The notes: a model not told the origin generated them from the sequence alone. A stretch of 46,896 nucleotides of DNA from an uncultured Porphyromonas sp. (GCF_915070105.1 NZ_CAJZFJ010000007.1:1-46896); one strand, 5' to 3'; positions 22,189 through 31,734 are shown, counted from the stretch's first letter. Numbers and translations are program-made.

Positions 22189-24438
22189 CTATGGGCGACG
22201 ACGGCGTGGGGAGCGTGCCTGCAGAGCCTCCGTGAGGGCAAAGTCCAGCTGCCTACGAGCAAGGTCAGCCTGTGCCACCGTGACCTCGAGTTGGTCACCT
22301 AGGCGGAAACGGCGTCCCGTGTGCCTGCCTATGAGCGAGAAGGTCTTCTCATCATACTCATAGTAGTCATCCTCTAGGTCTCGGCAGGGGACGAGTCCCT
22401 CACACTTATTCTTATCCAGCTCGACATAGATACCCCAGTCTGCGAGCCCTGTGATCACGCCCGTGAAGGTCTGCCCGAGACGTGGGATCATGTACTCGAC
22501 TTGCTTGTACTTGATGGAGCTACGCTCGGCATTGGCAGCGATATTCTCCATATCAGAGGCATGGTCGCACTGCTCCTCGGTGGCTGTGACATCTGCACTC
22601 TCCTTACCCTCGATGAGGTAGCGGGTCAAGAGACGATGTACCATGAGGTCAGGGTAGCGACGTATCGGAGAGGTGAAGTGGGTATAGCTCTCGAAGCCTA
22701 GCCCGTAGTGCCCGATATGTGCTGTCGTATAGCGAGCCTTCGCCATAGAGCGTATGGCGAGCATGGAGATCATATTCTCCTCTGGGCGCCCCTTGATGTC
22801 CCTGAGGAGCTGGTTGAGACTTTGGCTGATCGCCTCTGCCCCACCCTCCGTACGGAGCTTGTAGCCCATACGAGAGACGAACTCCGAGAGACTACGTAGC
22901 TTCTCCTCATCAGGAGCCTCGTGGATACGATAGACGAAGGTAGGAGGGGTACGCTTCTTCAGGTGCAGGGCGGGGGTGATGTCCTGACGTGAAGCATCAG
23001 CGATACGCTCTGCCACTGTACGGTTCGCCAGTAGCATGAACTCCTCGATCAGCTGGTGGGCTGGCTTACTCTCCTTGATATGGACTTCGATAGGCTTGCC
23101 TGCCTCGTCTAGCTCGAAGCGTACCTCGGGACGATCGAAGGCTATACTGCCTCGCTCGAATCTCCTCGCCCGAAGCTTCTGCGCCAGAGTGTGGAGCGTA
23201 AGGATCGCCTCAGCATGATCCCCCGTACCCGTGTCGATGATCTCCTGTGCCTCCTCATAGGTGAAGCGGCGAGAGCTACGAATAACCGTACGTGCGATAC
23301 GTGCAGCAAGGAGCCTTGCCTCGGCATCTAGAGTGAAGATACAGCTATAGGCATACTTGTCCTCATCGGGACGGAGCGAGCAAAGGAAGTTGCTCAGTCG
23401 CTCAGGTAGCATCGGGATCGTTCGATCCACGAGGTACACACTGGTAGCTCGGCGGTAAGCCTCGTCATCTATGATACCACCAGGCTGTACATAGTGGCTC
23501 ACATCGGCGATATGTACCCCGACCTCGTAGCGTCCCTCGGGTAGGGAGCGTAAGGAAAGGGCATCGTCGAAGTCCTTTGCATCCCGTGGATCGATCGTGC
23601 AGGTGAGCACCCCACGGAAGTCCTCACGGCGAGCGAGCTCCTCTGCCGTAATCTCATCCGAGAGCCCCTCGGCGGCACGCTCTACCTCCTCGGGGTACTT
23701 GTAGGGTAGGCCATACTCGGCGAGGATGGCATGCATCTCGGCGGTGTTCTCACCAGCCCGACCGAGGACGTCGATGACCTCGCCACGTGGGTTCTTGGCA
23801 TGCGCATCCCAGTCTAGGATACGTACGACGACCTTATCACGGCTCGTAGCATTGAGACACTTGTCGTCGGGGATGAAGATGTCTTGGCGTAGCTCCTTGT
23901 TGTTAGTCACGAAGAAGGCATAGCCCCGAGACTTCTGCAGTGAGCCTACATAGGTCGTATGGCTACGCTCTAGAATCTCGGTGATACGTGCCCCCTTGAC
24001 CTCGCCACGTCTATTGCGCAGTAGAGAGATACGCACCTTATCCCCATGAAGGGCATTGGCACACGAACGATCGGATAGGGGGATAGGGTCAAGGTCGGTG
24101 TCCTCGGGGACAAAGGAGGGACGACCACCACGGTAGTCGAAGTGTCCCTCTAGGCTCTCGCCACCTCCGCCACCACGGACGAAGCGGCCGGGCTCGAGCT
24201 CCTGCAGTTCGCCCACCACAGCCATCTCGGAGAGGGTCTGGTAGATGGCACGCTTCTGCCCCATCGTCGTCTTGCCGATAGCATAGCAGATCTGCTTGTA
24301 GGAGAGGACTTGTCCTGGGTTGGCATCGAAGACCAAGCGGGTGATACGCTGGATCTCACGCTTATTGAGACGAGAGGGAGCCACTGTGGGCTGCTTGTCT
24401 CGCTTATGTGTAGCTAGTTGCTTTTTCTTACTCATCAA
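22189..24438 (-). CDS. rnr: Ribonuclease R
   Basis: Processive 3'-to-5' exoribonuclease that degrades structured RNA. The 749-residue product has an N-terminal basic region and helix-turn-helix-like segment (about 24-90), then cold-shock domains. The RNB catalytic domain contains 'TCTIDPRDAKDFDDALS' with the magnesium-binding aspartates and 'HIADVSHYVQPG'. It also has 'DRTIPMLPERLSNFLCSLRP', 'HFTSPIRRYPDLMVHRLL', and a C-terminal S1 domain ('GQTFTGVITGLADWGIYVEL'). The tail is Arg-rich. It is convergent with grpE-dnaJ. The start MMSKKKQ offers two adjacent ATGs. Confidence 0.96.
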   Translation of the reverse strand: MMSKKKQLATHKRDKQPTVAPSRLNKREIQRITRLVFDANPGQVLSYKQICYAIGKTTMGQKRAIYQTLSEMAVVGELQELEPGRFVRGGGGGESLEGHFDYRGGRPSFVPEDTDLDPIPLSDRSCANALHGDKVRISLLRNRRGEVKGARITEILERSHTTYVGSLQKSRGYAFFVTNNKELRQDIFIPDDKCLNATSRDKVVVRILDWDAHAKNPRGEVIDVLGRAGENTAEMHAILAEYGLPYKYPEEVERAAEGLSDEITAEELARREDFRGVLTCTIDPRDAKDFDDALSLRSLPEGRYEVGVHIADVSHYVQPGGIIDDEAYRRATSVYLVDRTIPMLPERLSNFLCSLRPDEDKYAYSCIFTLDAEARLLAARIARTVIRSSRRFTYEEAQEIIDTGTGDHAEAILTLHTLAQKLRARRFERGSIAFDRPEVRFELDEAGKPIEVHIKESKPAHQLIEEFMLLANRTVAERIADASRQDITPALHLKKRTPPTFVYRIHEAPDEEKLRSLSEFVSRMGYKLRTEGGAEAISQSLNQLLRDIKGRPEENMISMLAIRSMAKARYTTAHIGHYGLGFESYTHFTSPIRRYPDLMVHRLLTRYLIEGKESADVTATEEQCDHASDMENIAANAERSSIKYKQVEYMIPRLGQTFTGVITGLADWGIYVELDKNKCEGLVPCRDLEDDYYEYDEKTFSLIGRHTGRRFRLGDQLEVTVAQADLARRQLDFALTEALQARSPRRRRP

Positions 24439-24637
24439 TGATCAAATTGTGTTGTATCTGTGGTCTCAGCATCCCTAGGCGGGCAAGTGCTAGGTGCATC
24501 CCCAGCCTTCCATAGCCTTCTTGGGGTACCATCGTCCCAAGGAGAGGGAAGACGGGAGGGGGAGGGAGAAGACGGATAGCCGATCCCCTAACCCAAGGGA
24601 TTAGATGAAGCTTAGGGTCACCTATGACCACGTAAAG

Positions 24638-24683
24638 ACCACCCCTACAGCCTACGGAGCTACCATAGGAGCAGAGGGGTGGT
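24638..24683 (-). terminator. Terminator after the response regulator
   Basis: ACCACCCCT (24638-24646) pairs with AGGGGTGGT (24675-24683), with minor inner pairing. It lies 47 bases after the response-regulator stop. Confidence 0.65.
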
Positions 24684-24729
24684 GCTGTGTGAGTGTGTAC
24701 TTGTCTGATGAGTAATAGCTGCTCTTGAG

Positions 24730-25470
24730 CTAGTGCTCGTCAGAGGGATCTACGGGAGGGATGACGAGCTTGTAGCCCTTGCCGTGTACATTCTTGATCT
24801 CCACACGTGGGTCATCTGCCAGCATACGGCGTAGCTTGGTCACGTAGACGTCCATGCTACGCTGGCTGAAGGAGTTCTCACCTGACCCTGTGTGCTCGGT
24901 GATCCCCCAGATCACATTGAGGGCGTGGGAGCGCTCGAGGGTCTGGTTGGCGAAGAGGCAGAGCAGTGCCAGCAGCTCACATTCCTTGGTAGTGAGCTTA
25001 CGTGCGGTATCGTCGATGGAGAGGGTCTGAGTCGTCGTATTGAAGGTGTAATTACCGATATAGTAGACACGCTGTGGCTCCTTACCATCGTCATGCTTAT
25101 TGGTGCGACGTAGTACAGCCTCTATACGTAGGACGAGCTCCTCCATGCTAAAGGGCTTGGTGATGTAGTCATCAGCTCCCGATCGGAAGCCCTCGAGGAC
25201 GTTGTCACGCATACCGAGAGCAGTGAGGAAGATGATGGGCACATCGGCACTAACGCTACGGATATCCTTGGCTAGGGTCAGTCCGTCACGCTTGGGCATC
25301 ATGATATCGAGTAGACAGAGGTCATACTTGTTCACTTTGTAGGCCTTCCAGCCTTGCTCACCGTCGGTACAGAGGTCTACGATATACTTCTTGCTTTCGA
25401 GGAGTTCCTTGAGTATAGTTCCAAGGTTTTCTTCGTCTTCACAGAGAAGGATTCTAGCTTGTTCTTCCAT
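24730..25470 (-). CDS. rprY: OmpR/PhoB-type response regulator, RprY-like
   Basis: DNA-binding response regulator of 246 residues. The receiver domain has the acidic pair Glu11/Asp12, phospho-acceptor Asp55 in LLDIMMPKRDG, Thr83 and Lys105 in ITKPFSMEEL. The C-terminal winged helix is OmpR-type, with 'LTTKECELLALLCLFANQ', 'FSQRSMDVYVTKLRRML' and 'VHGKGYKLVIP'. The opening MEEQARILLCEDEENLG and the overall flow are like RprY of Porphyromonas and Bacteroides, from memory. RprY is linked to stress and envelope regulation. It is 101 bases downstream of the sensor kinase gene. Confidence 0.85.
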   Translation of the reverse strand: MEEQARILLCEDEENLGTILKELLESKKYIVDLCTDGEQGWKAYKVNKYDLCLLDIMMPKRDGLTLAKDIRSVSADVPIIFLTALGMRDNVLEGFRSGADDYITKPFSMEELVLRIEAVLRRTNKHDDGKEPQRVYYIGNYTFNTTTQTLSIDDTARKLTTKECELLALLCLFANQTLERSHALNVIWGITEHTGSGENSFSQRSMDVYVTKLRRMLADDPRVEIKNVHGKGYKLVIPPVDPSDEH

Positions 25471-25571
25471 GAAACGTTGTCTTTAGAGGGGGAAATAATC
25501 TTGCAATAGTGCGTAGTATAATACTTCTATGTTATGTGCACGGAGAGAGGACATCCTCCCTCCTCAGGATT

Positions 25572-27110
25572 TTATGCGTCTGGCGCTGTGGGGATGCGTA
25601 TGACCATCTTGGTACCTATCCCTGGCTCGCTCTCGGCGGTGATGCGTCCACCGATCTGGCGGATGACCGAGAGGACATAGGCTAGACCGAGACCGAAGCC
25701 TCTGACGTCATGCCGATTGCCAGAGCCGACACGATAGAAACGCTCGAAGATACGCTTGAGCTCATGCTTCTCCATCCCGATACCATTATCCTGGATCACG
25801 ATGCGGATATAGTCCTCCTCGTCACTGGTCTGGATGGAGAGGCTAAGGGGCACATCGGTACGGCTATACTTGACAGCATTATCTAGGAGGTTGAAGAAGA
25901 CATTCGAGAGGTGCATTTGATTGGCACGCACCCAAGTATTGGTAGCCTCCAGGTCGAGGGAGAGGTCTCCGCCACGCTGCTGTGCGTGGAAGGTGTAGAT
26001 CTCTGCTACAGGGAGGATCAGTTCGTTGATATCTAGGGTCTCTAGGGCGAACTTACCTGCATGTCCCTCGAGGATCGAGAGCTGGAGCACCTTGTCGATA
26101 AGGAACTTTAGCCTCTGAGCCTCTAGTGAGATGATCGACATCAGCTGACGCTGCTTCGGTAGCGTAGTCGCCGGAGTAGAGCTCTCCTCCAGCAGTTTTG
26201 TCGAGAGGACGATCGAGCTGATGGGGGTCTTGAGCTCGTGCGTCATGTTGTTGATGAAGTTGGTGCGTTGGGAGGCAAAGTTAATGTACTTCAGCAACAC
26301 AGCTAGAGCGGAGAACCCGAGTAGCAGGACTATGATCGTCGAGATGAAGCTCGGGAGGGCTAGGCGGAAGACCTCTGCTCGTGTCGGGGCTAGGTCAAGC
26401 GACACACGCATATAGGGACGTCGCTCAGTAGATCCATCACGTGGCACGAAGAGGTACTGGATAACAGTATTCTCATTCTCCCACTCCCCTCTCATAATAC
26501 CCGGGGGACGGTACTCATAGACTACCCGACCATCGTAGTCGTAGAGAGCCATCTGATAGTCCACGCAGAGGTTCTTGCTATCTAGACGCTCTCGGATCAG
26601 ACTCCTCAGCAGATAGATATTCACCATCTGGCTCATGCTGTCGGGCATATAGGTATCGTAGACGTACTTCAGGATGTACTTATCCAGCGCATGCAGCTGC
26701 GTGAAGTAAGCCAAGATAAGATCCTTAGAGGGGCGATAGTCCACACGGCTCTTGTCACCTGTGTTAGGGATACGTATCATGACTTGATTCTCAGCGATCG
26801 CACGCTCCACGGCCAACGTGTCGGCTAGGGTACGCACCCAGATATCGAAGGGGGCGACATCCGTACCAGCGAAGGTCGTGTCGGTGAGGAAGGAGCCCAT
26901 CAGGCGATTTGCGCCCTTGTTGAGGTTGCGTACTAATTCACGCACCTGTAGCTCCTCTGCCACATCAGAGAGTGCTTCCTTCATCAGTCCTCGGATGCTC
27001 TCCTTGCGCTGGGTCAGGACACGGTCATAGTACTGATATTGGACCCACGTCAGCAGGCTATAGGCTGAGACTAGGGCAAGTACGATGATCCATATCACTC
27101 TTTTTTTCAT
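25572..27110 (-). CDS. rprX: Membrane sensor histidine kinase, RprX-like
   Basis: Sensor of 512 residues paired with the next gene. Two membrane helices (about 5-20 and 252-276) flank a periplasmic domain of about 230 residues. The kinase part has phospho-acceptor His291 in NNMTHELKTPISS, the N box NLLDNAVKYS (407-416), DNGIGM (441-446), and the G2 loop GFGLGLAY (471-478). It has no HAMP that I can recognise. The order kinase then regulator matches rprX-rprY of Bacteroides fragilis. The signal sensed cannot be told from sequence. A TACCTTTG box lies 55 bases upstream. Confidence 0.88.
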   Translation of the reverse strand: MKKRVIWIIVLALVSAYSLLTWVQYQYYDRVLTQRKESIRGLMKEALSDVAEELQVRELVRNLNKGANRLMGSFLTDTTFAGTDVAPFDIWVRTLADTLAVERAIAENQVMIRIPNTGDKSRVDYRPSKDLILAYFTQLHALDKYILKYVYDTYMPDSMSQMVNIYLLRSLIRERLDSKNLCVDYQMALYDYDGRVVYEYRPPGIMRGEWENENTVIQYLFVPRDGSTERRPYMRVSLDLAPTRAEVFRLALPSFISTIIVLLLGFSALAVLLKYINFASQRTNFINNMTHELKTPISSIVLSTKLLEESSTPATTLPKQRQLMSIISLEAQRLKFLIDKVLQLSILEGHAGKFALETLDINELILPVAEIYTFHAQQRGGDLSLDLEATNTWVRANQMHLSNVFFNLLDNAVKYSRTDVPLSLSIQTSDEEDYIRIVIQDNGIGMEKHELKRIFERFYRVGSGNRHDVRGFGLGLAYVLSVIRQIGGRITAESEPGIGTKMVIRIPTAPDA

Positions 27111-27165
27111 ACCATATCTGTTCTCTAAGTACAGGGACCTAAGCGTTACCCACAGGTTTGTAACA

Positions 27166-27173
27166 CAAAGGTA
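27166..27173 (-). promoter_or_regulatory. -7 box upstream of the sensor kinase gene
   Basis: Minus-strand TACCTTTG 55 bases before the start at 27110. No convincing -33 motif at the proper distance. Confidence 0.5.
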
Positions 27174-27280
27174 GCTATTTCGCCCGTATTTTACACTGAG
27201 TAGTAAACAAAATGAGGAGTGACCCTCCCGCCCCGTAGACGCTCCCCCTACCCCGACCTCGGAGAGACGTCTCTCGTCCG

Positions 27281-28345
27281 CTACGGACGCTCATACCTCA
27301 AGCGGATACGTAGGGGGTAGTGATCGCTGTAGCCACCCCGCCAGAAGGCTCCTCCATAGGTACGGAAGGGCACGGGGAAGGGACTGCTCACCGAGGGCTG
27401 CCCCATGAAGGGGCGGTAGAAGATCTCCGCACTCCCCTCCACGTAGCTTAGACGTCCTCCCCCGAGGAGGCTCCGAGAGGCATGGATCTGATCCAGCTGT
27501 GTCCACACTCCTCGGAAGCAATAGCTCCCAGGGGGCTCTCCCGCTCCCCGCCGTGGAGAGAGCTCATAGAGCTGATCCCAGCGACAGCTGTCTCGGGCGA
27601 TCGAGTCCACTCCACCCTCGGGGTAGGGGCGAGAGCCCAAGGCCTCACGGGTCGCAGGCTCCTCGGGCGCACCATTGAAGTCACCGAGGACGAGGACGTG
27701 CGTGTGCCCACCACTTTCCTCCAGCCTACGTGTCGTCTGCTCTCTCAGCAGCTCGCAGGCATAGCGTCTGTACCGCTCGCTCTGCCGAGCGCCGCCACGG
27801 CGGGAGGGCAGGTGGCAGACATACAGATGGAGGGTATCCCCCGTAGGGACAAGCCCCGAGACCTCGAGAATGGGACGTGTCCGCTTCGTACTATCGAAGG
27901 GGAAGTGTAGGGGGAGCTCTCTTCGCCCCAGCAGGCGAAAGGTCTCCGTCCTATAGAGTAGGGCGACATTGATCCCACGGGGATCCTCGCCCTCTGTGAC
28001 GGTGAAGGCATAGCCCGCCTGAGCCCTGAGCGCAGTATGGCTAAGCAAATCCCTCAGTACACCTGCATTCTCCACCTCTACCAGAGCCACGAGGTCAGGG
28101 AAGTGTGTCAGGCTCCCAGCACTGCTGAGCACCTCGGCGATCTGGTGGAGCTTGCGCTCATACCGAGCCTTCGTCCAGCGGTGGGAGCCCATAGGGAGGA
28201 ACTCATCGTCGGCACGCTCTGGGTGATCCTCCAGGTCAAAGAGGTTCTCCACGTTGTAGCTCATCACGATGAGCTCGCCCTGCCCCACGAGGGGGAGTCT
28301 AGCTCCGAGGAGCAGGTATAAGGTCAGCAGAATCAGTCTACGCAT
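27281..28345 (-). CDS. Exported endonuclease/exonuclease/phosphatase-family protein
   Basis: A 354-residue protein with a signal peptide (MRRLILLTLYLLLGARLPLVG). The body is a metal-dependent EEP fold: 'VMSYNVENLFD' near 28-38, 'DLVALVEVENAGVL' with the catalytic Glu, 'LYVCHLPSRRGG', 'HVLVLGDFNGAPEEP' with the Asp-x-Asn pair, and 'GGYSDHYPLRIRL' with the final Asp-His. It could be a nuclease or a phosphodiesterase acting outside the cytoplasm; the sequence does not decide. It is a single gene on the minus strand, divergent from a surface receptor across an 820 bp gap. Extracellular DNA use for nutrition is a possible role. Confidence 0.82.
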   Translation of the reverse strand: MRRLILLTLYLLLGARLPLVGQGELIVMSYNVENLFDLEDHPERADDEFLPMGSHRWTKARYERKLHQIAEVLSSAGSLTHFPDLVALVEVENAGVLRDLLSHTALRAQAGYAFTVTEGEDPRGINVALLYRTETFRLLGRRELPLHFPFDSTKRTRPILEVSGLVPTGDTLHLYVCHLPSRRGGARQSERYRRYACELLREQTTRRLEESGGHTHVLVLGDFNGAPEEPATREALGSRPYPEGGVDSIARDSCRWDQLYELSPRRGAGEPPGSYCFRGVWTQLDQIHASRSLLGGGRLSYVEGSAEIFYRPFMGQPSVSSPFPVPFRTYGGAFWRGGYSDHYPLRIRLRYERP

Positions 28346-28661
28346 GTCCCTCCATAGTACTCAATAAATAATAATGGTGTACCGAGGCAATGGGGCGGGT
28401 GGAAGTCTCTCCTTCTCCATCTCCCTCCCTCCACACATAGTCACACCCCACCCTAGCCTCCACACAAAGGAAGGAAGAATCTCCGTCACCAGCAAAGCAT
28501 CTCCCCCTCCCCTAGGGACGACGTATCAGCTCCTTTAGTACGCTCCATCCTTAGACTCTCTGAGCTCTCATCCCAATGCCCAAGGACACCCATCCATATC
28601 CACCACACCTCCAACTCATTAGTCCCCCGATAGACATAACTACGGGAGCCCTACAGCGAAC

Positions 28662-28867
28662 ATACTTAGAGCGAAGTTGTGTACACGCGTGTACACTATT
28701 GTATACACGTGGGTACACTGTTGTATACACACGTGTATACTTTCCCCTTCTAGAGAGGAGGTCTGAGGTCGGTAAATCCACTCCTAGGATACCGGTACCT
28801 CGACCAAAGCATGTAGCCCCCCGATGACTTCGCCCTCGACTTTCTGTGATCTCGGGCATCCGCCCCG
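28662..28867. repeat. Dispersed palindromic repeat, copy 2 (GTATACAC element)
   Basis: Ungapped relative of 8555-8760, same orientation. The core 28662-28741 includes the palindrome GTATACACACGTGTATAC (28723-28740). It begins 505 bases before the downstream start codon, against 495 for copy 1. Confidence 0.85.
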
Positions 28868-28978
28868 TGCCACCCCAGCCTCTCCTCATCGCCTGAGTAC
28901 ACCTATCGGACACAAGTATGCAGGACTGAGCTAACACATTTGCATAGTCCACTATACAAGCGCACACGATAGGGTAGC

Positions 28979-29064
28979 ACCTAGCGATCGGGCTAGGTCA
29001 CGGGGAACGTACACTAGAGGGACGGGGGCGAAATATTCGCTACCCAGCCGACTAAGCCCGTCCC
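28979..29064 (+). promoter_or_regulatory. Two consecutive hairpins upstream of the receptor gene
   Basis: First, ACCTAGC (28979-28985) pairs with GCTAGGT (28992-28998). Second, GGGACGGG (29019-29026) pairs with CCCGTCCC (29057-29064), enclosing an inner hairpin GCGAA/TTCGC (29028-29040). The conserved sequence blocks of cobalamin, TPP or FMN riboswitches are not present. Function unknown; it could be a terminator or a structured regulatory RNA. Confidence 0.4.
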
Positions 29065-29132
29065 TTCGGGTCTGGCGGGAAAGAGAGGGGAACACTTGGG
29101 GGCAGAGGAGAGGTCATCTATGTGATATTGAC

Positions 29133-29140
29133 TACCTTTA
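29133..29140 (+). promoter_or_regulatory. Possible weak -7 box for the receptor gene
   Basis: TACCTTTA, one base away from TAnnTTTG, 26 bases before the ATG at 29167. Confidence 0.3.
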
Positions 29141-29166
29141 GGGTAAACTCTAATCCTTATGTCACG

Positions 29167-31572
29167 ATGAGACACTTCGGCTTACTCTATGTCGCCTTTG
29201 CGCTCTATTCTGGTAGTCTTCTGGCGCAGACGACCTTCCCCGTACAGGGCACACTCAGGAAGACTATTGATCGCCGTCCGGTGGACTTTGCCAATGTCCT
29301 ACTCCGCAGTCCTCGGGACAGTAGCCTCATCACGGGGGTCGTTACGGACTCGCTGGGGCGATTTCGCCTGATGGCTCCACAGGGGAAGTACCACCTAGAG
29401 ATACGTGCCCTCGGGCTCAAGCCTTACCACAAGAGCCTCACCCTCTCGGGGGCGCTTGACCTAGGGGAGCTCCTACTGGAGGACGAGGCCAAGGAGCTCG
29501 CTACAGTACAGGTCACCGCCAAGCGACCCATCATGCAGCGCAAGGCGGACCGCATGGTCTTCGATGCGAGCCAGATAGCTACCGCAGCGAGCTCTGCCCT
29601 CGATGTCCTGCGTCAGACCCCCGGGGTGAACGTCAGCGACGAAGGGATCTCCCTCATCGGCAAGGGGAATGTAATCGTCCTCATCAACGACAAGCGAGTA
29701 CGCCTCTCTGGCACGGCACTGGTAAACCTCCTGCGCACCTATCCTCACTCTGACCTCACCGAGATACAGATCCTCACCACACCACCCGCCAAGTACGAGG
29801 CTGAGGGGAACGCAGGGATACTGAACATCATCCTCAAGAAGGCCAAGAACGACTTCTTCGGGGGGAGTGCCTCCGCCTATGCAGGGTTCAACGAGGACTT
29901 TCCCAGCTACAGGGTAAGTACGGGGCTGAACTACAAGCGGGATAAGCTCTCTACCTCGCTACAGGCTAGTGCGGGCATGAGTACCTTCGGTGGAGACTTT
30001 TGTACCTTTCGTACCTACCCCAAGCAGGAGCTCTACTCATCGAGCGTGACTACCTTTGAGGTCAAGAACCGCAACCTCAACCTCCGTGCTGGGCTCGACT
30101 ATGCCTTCACCCCAGAGCTGACCCTAGGTGTCAATCTCTCCTATGCCCCCGACAGGGATAGACCCCACCGAGAGAATGATACTAGGGACTATGCCATCCC
30201 TCCTGGTAACATCCGCTACCTCCTACGCTCTATGCCCGGGCGGGCTGATGAGACGAAGAAGAGCGACTACACGACAGCGAACCTTCACCTGGAGAAGAGC
30301 TTCAAGTCCGCCTCCCGACGCCGTCTCTCCTGGGATGCAGACTACATCAGCTACCGCAGTCGTGAGGAGCGTAACTTCGCCTCCCAGACCCTTAACCAAC
30401 TCGGGGTACCGACCCCAGGGGGAGACTTCCGCTTCAATGCTGAGACCGACCAGCGCACCACCTCCTACATCACCAGCCTAGACTACACCGAGCCCCTAGG
30501 AGCGGGGACACTAGGCTTTGGGGTAAAGGGTACCTGGACGCGCACCCACAACAGCAACGACTACGATGCCTCCAGCACTCTCGGGGAGCGACACGATAGG
30601 ATCCGCTTCGACGAGCATGTCTACGCCCTATATGCCGACCTCAACGCACCTCTATCCCCCAAGTGGAGCCTACGCACAGGCCTTCGTATGGAGTACACCC
30701 ATACCGAGGGGATGACGAATGGACGACGGCTAGAGCACCTGAGGAGCTACCTCAACGTCTTCCCCTCGCTCTTTGTCGGCTACAACCCCAACGAGCGTCA
30801 TGCCTTCAACCTCAGTAGTAATGTGAGACTCAGTCGCCCACACTTCGGCCAGCTCTCCCCCTTCGTGCGCTATGAGAACCAGAATAGCGTCTTGCTGGGG
30901 AAGGAAGACCTGCATGCAGCCAAGCGAGCGAACCTCACCCTCGGCTATACCTTCATGGGCGTGCTCAACTTCGAGCTCAGCGGGGGCTATCTCTGGGATG
31001 GTATCGCACCGGTCGTCCGCCTAGACCCAGCGACCAACCAAGCAAGCTACCGCCATGAGAATGCCGAGAAGACCAGCACCATCAGGCTGGAGAATAGCTT
31101 CGTCTATAAGCTGGGCTTCATGCAGACCTACATCTCACACACCCTATGGTACAGTGACACCAAGATCACGACTGGCGCACAGCGCACCGACTACGGAGGG
31201 GCATCCCTGACCTATGGAGCGAGTACCTACAACACCTTCTTCCTCAATCGCAGCAAGACCCTACAGGCCACCTGCTACCTATATTATAGGACACCGAGCC
31301 ACGAAAACGGCTTCCACATCTCTCATCTCCTCATCGGCGGGGCTGGGCTCTCCTATACCCTGCTGGATGGGAAGCTTCGCCTAGCCCTCAGTGCTGACAA
31401 CCTCATCACCACCCGCTACAAGGCTACCCTCACCACCCCAGACTACCACATGCTCATCGACAATATCTCTAATCGTCGCTACATCGGACTCGGGGTTACC
31501 TACTCCTTCGGGGCTCAGCTCAAGGATAAGGCAGAGAGCAAGAATGCCAAGGAGCTCCGCTCTCGTATGTAG
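29167..31572 (+). CDS. TonB-receptor-like outer-membrane barrel protein
   Basis: The start at 29167 gives the signal peptide MRHFGLLYVAFALYSGSLLAQ; an in-frame GTG at 29122 would only add a leader. The 801-residue product begins with a carboxypeptidase-regulatory-like beta-sandwich ('PVQGTLRKTIDRRPVDFANVLL', about 24-105). A plug-like domain follows ('VLRQTPGVNVSDEGISLIGKG', 'AKYEAEGNAGILNIILKK'). The last 550 residues are an outer-membrane barrel of the beta-barrel family 3 type, with regular amphipathic strands. No SusD partner is adjacent. A clear TonB box is not visible. Substrate unknown; the product belongs to the set of receptors that lack a SusD lipoprotein. Confidence 0.82.
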   Translation: MRHFGLLYVAFALYSGSLLAQTTFPVQGTLRKTIDRRPVDFANVLLRSPRDSSLITGVVTDSLGRFRLMAPQGKYHLEIRALGLKPYHKSLTLSGALDLGELLLEDEAKELATVQVTAKRPIMQRKADRMVFDASQIATAASSALDVLRQTPGVNVSDEGISLIGKGNVIVLINDKRVRLSGTALVNLLRTYPHSDLTEIQILTTPPAKYEAEGNAGILNIILKKAKNDFFGGSASAYAGFNEDFPSYRVSTGLNYKRDKLSTSLQASAGMSTFGGDFCTFRTYPKQELYSSSVTTFEVKNRNLNLRAGLDYAFTPELTLGVNLSYAPDRDRPHRENDTRDYAIPPGNIRYLLRSMPGRADETKKSDYTTANLHLEKSFKSASRRRLSWDADYISYRSREERNFASQTLNQLGVPTPGGDFRFNAETDQRTTSYITSLDYTEPLGAGTLGFGVKGTWTRTHNSNDYDASSTLGERHDRIRFDEHVYALYADLNAPLSPKWSLRTGLRMEYTHTEGMTNGRRLEHLRSYLNVFPSLFVGYNPNERHAFNLSSNVRLSRPHFGQLSPFVRYENQNSVLLGKEDLHAAKRANLTLGYTFMGVLNFELSGGYLWDGIAPVVRLDPATNQASYRHENAEKTSTIRLENSFVYKLGFMQTYISHTLWYSDTKITTGAQRTDYGGASLTYGASTYNTFFLNRSKTLQATCYLYYRTPSHENGFHISHLLIGGAGLSYTLLDGKLRLALSADNLITTRYKATLTTPDYHMLIDNISNRRYIGLGVTYSFGAQLKDKAESKNAKELRSRM

Positions 31573-31726
31573 TCCCCCAGCCACAGATATGTCGTCTAGG
31601 TGGACATGGGATAGGGTGATACACTTGACCTGGTTCGCCTTTGCCCACAAGCTCTAGCGCCATCGTTTAGGAGGATATACGAGCGGGGAGGAAAGGGCAC
31701 TACCGAGGCGTTATGGGAATAATCCC

Positions 31727-31734
31727 TAACTTTG
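31727..31734 (+). promoter_or_regulatory. -7 box upstream of the small porin gene
   Basis: TAACTTTG matches TAnnTTTG. A GCGTG/CACGC hairpin (31744-31762) lies in the leader, before ATG 31787. Confidence 0.6.

Larger units (their letters stand above)
28346..29166. other. Divergent 821 bp intergenic region
   Basis: Between the exported EEP protein (minus) and the outer-membrane receptor (plus). It carries copy 2 of the GTATACAC element (28662-28867), two strong hairpins (28979-28998 and 29019-29064), and a weak promoter box (29133-29140). A minus-strand open frame of 138 codons crosses the repeat but I do not call it as a gene. Confidence 0.7.

Noticed and set aside
28979..29100. Cobalamin riboswitch upstream of the receptor gene
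   Set aside because: A superficially similar 'CGCTACC...AAG' stretch is present, but the conserved B12-box and the AGGGAA...GGTGAAA-type core are missing.
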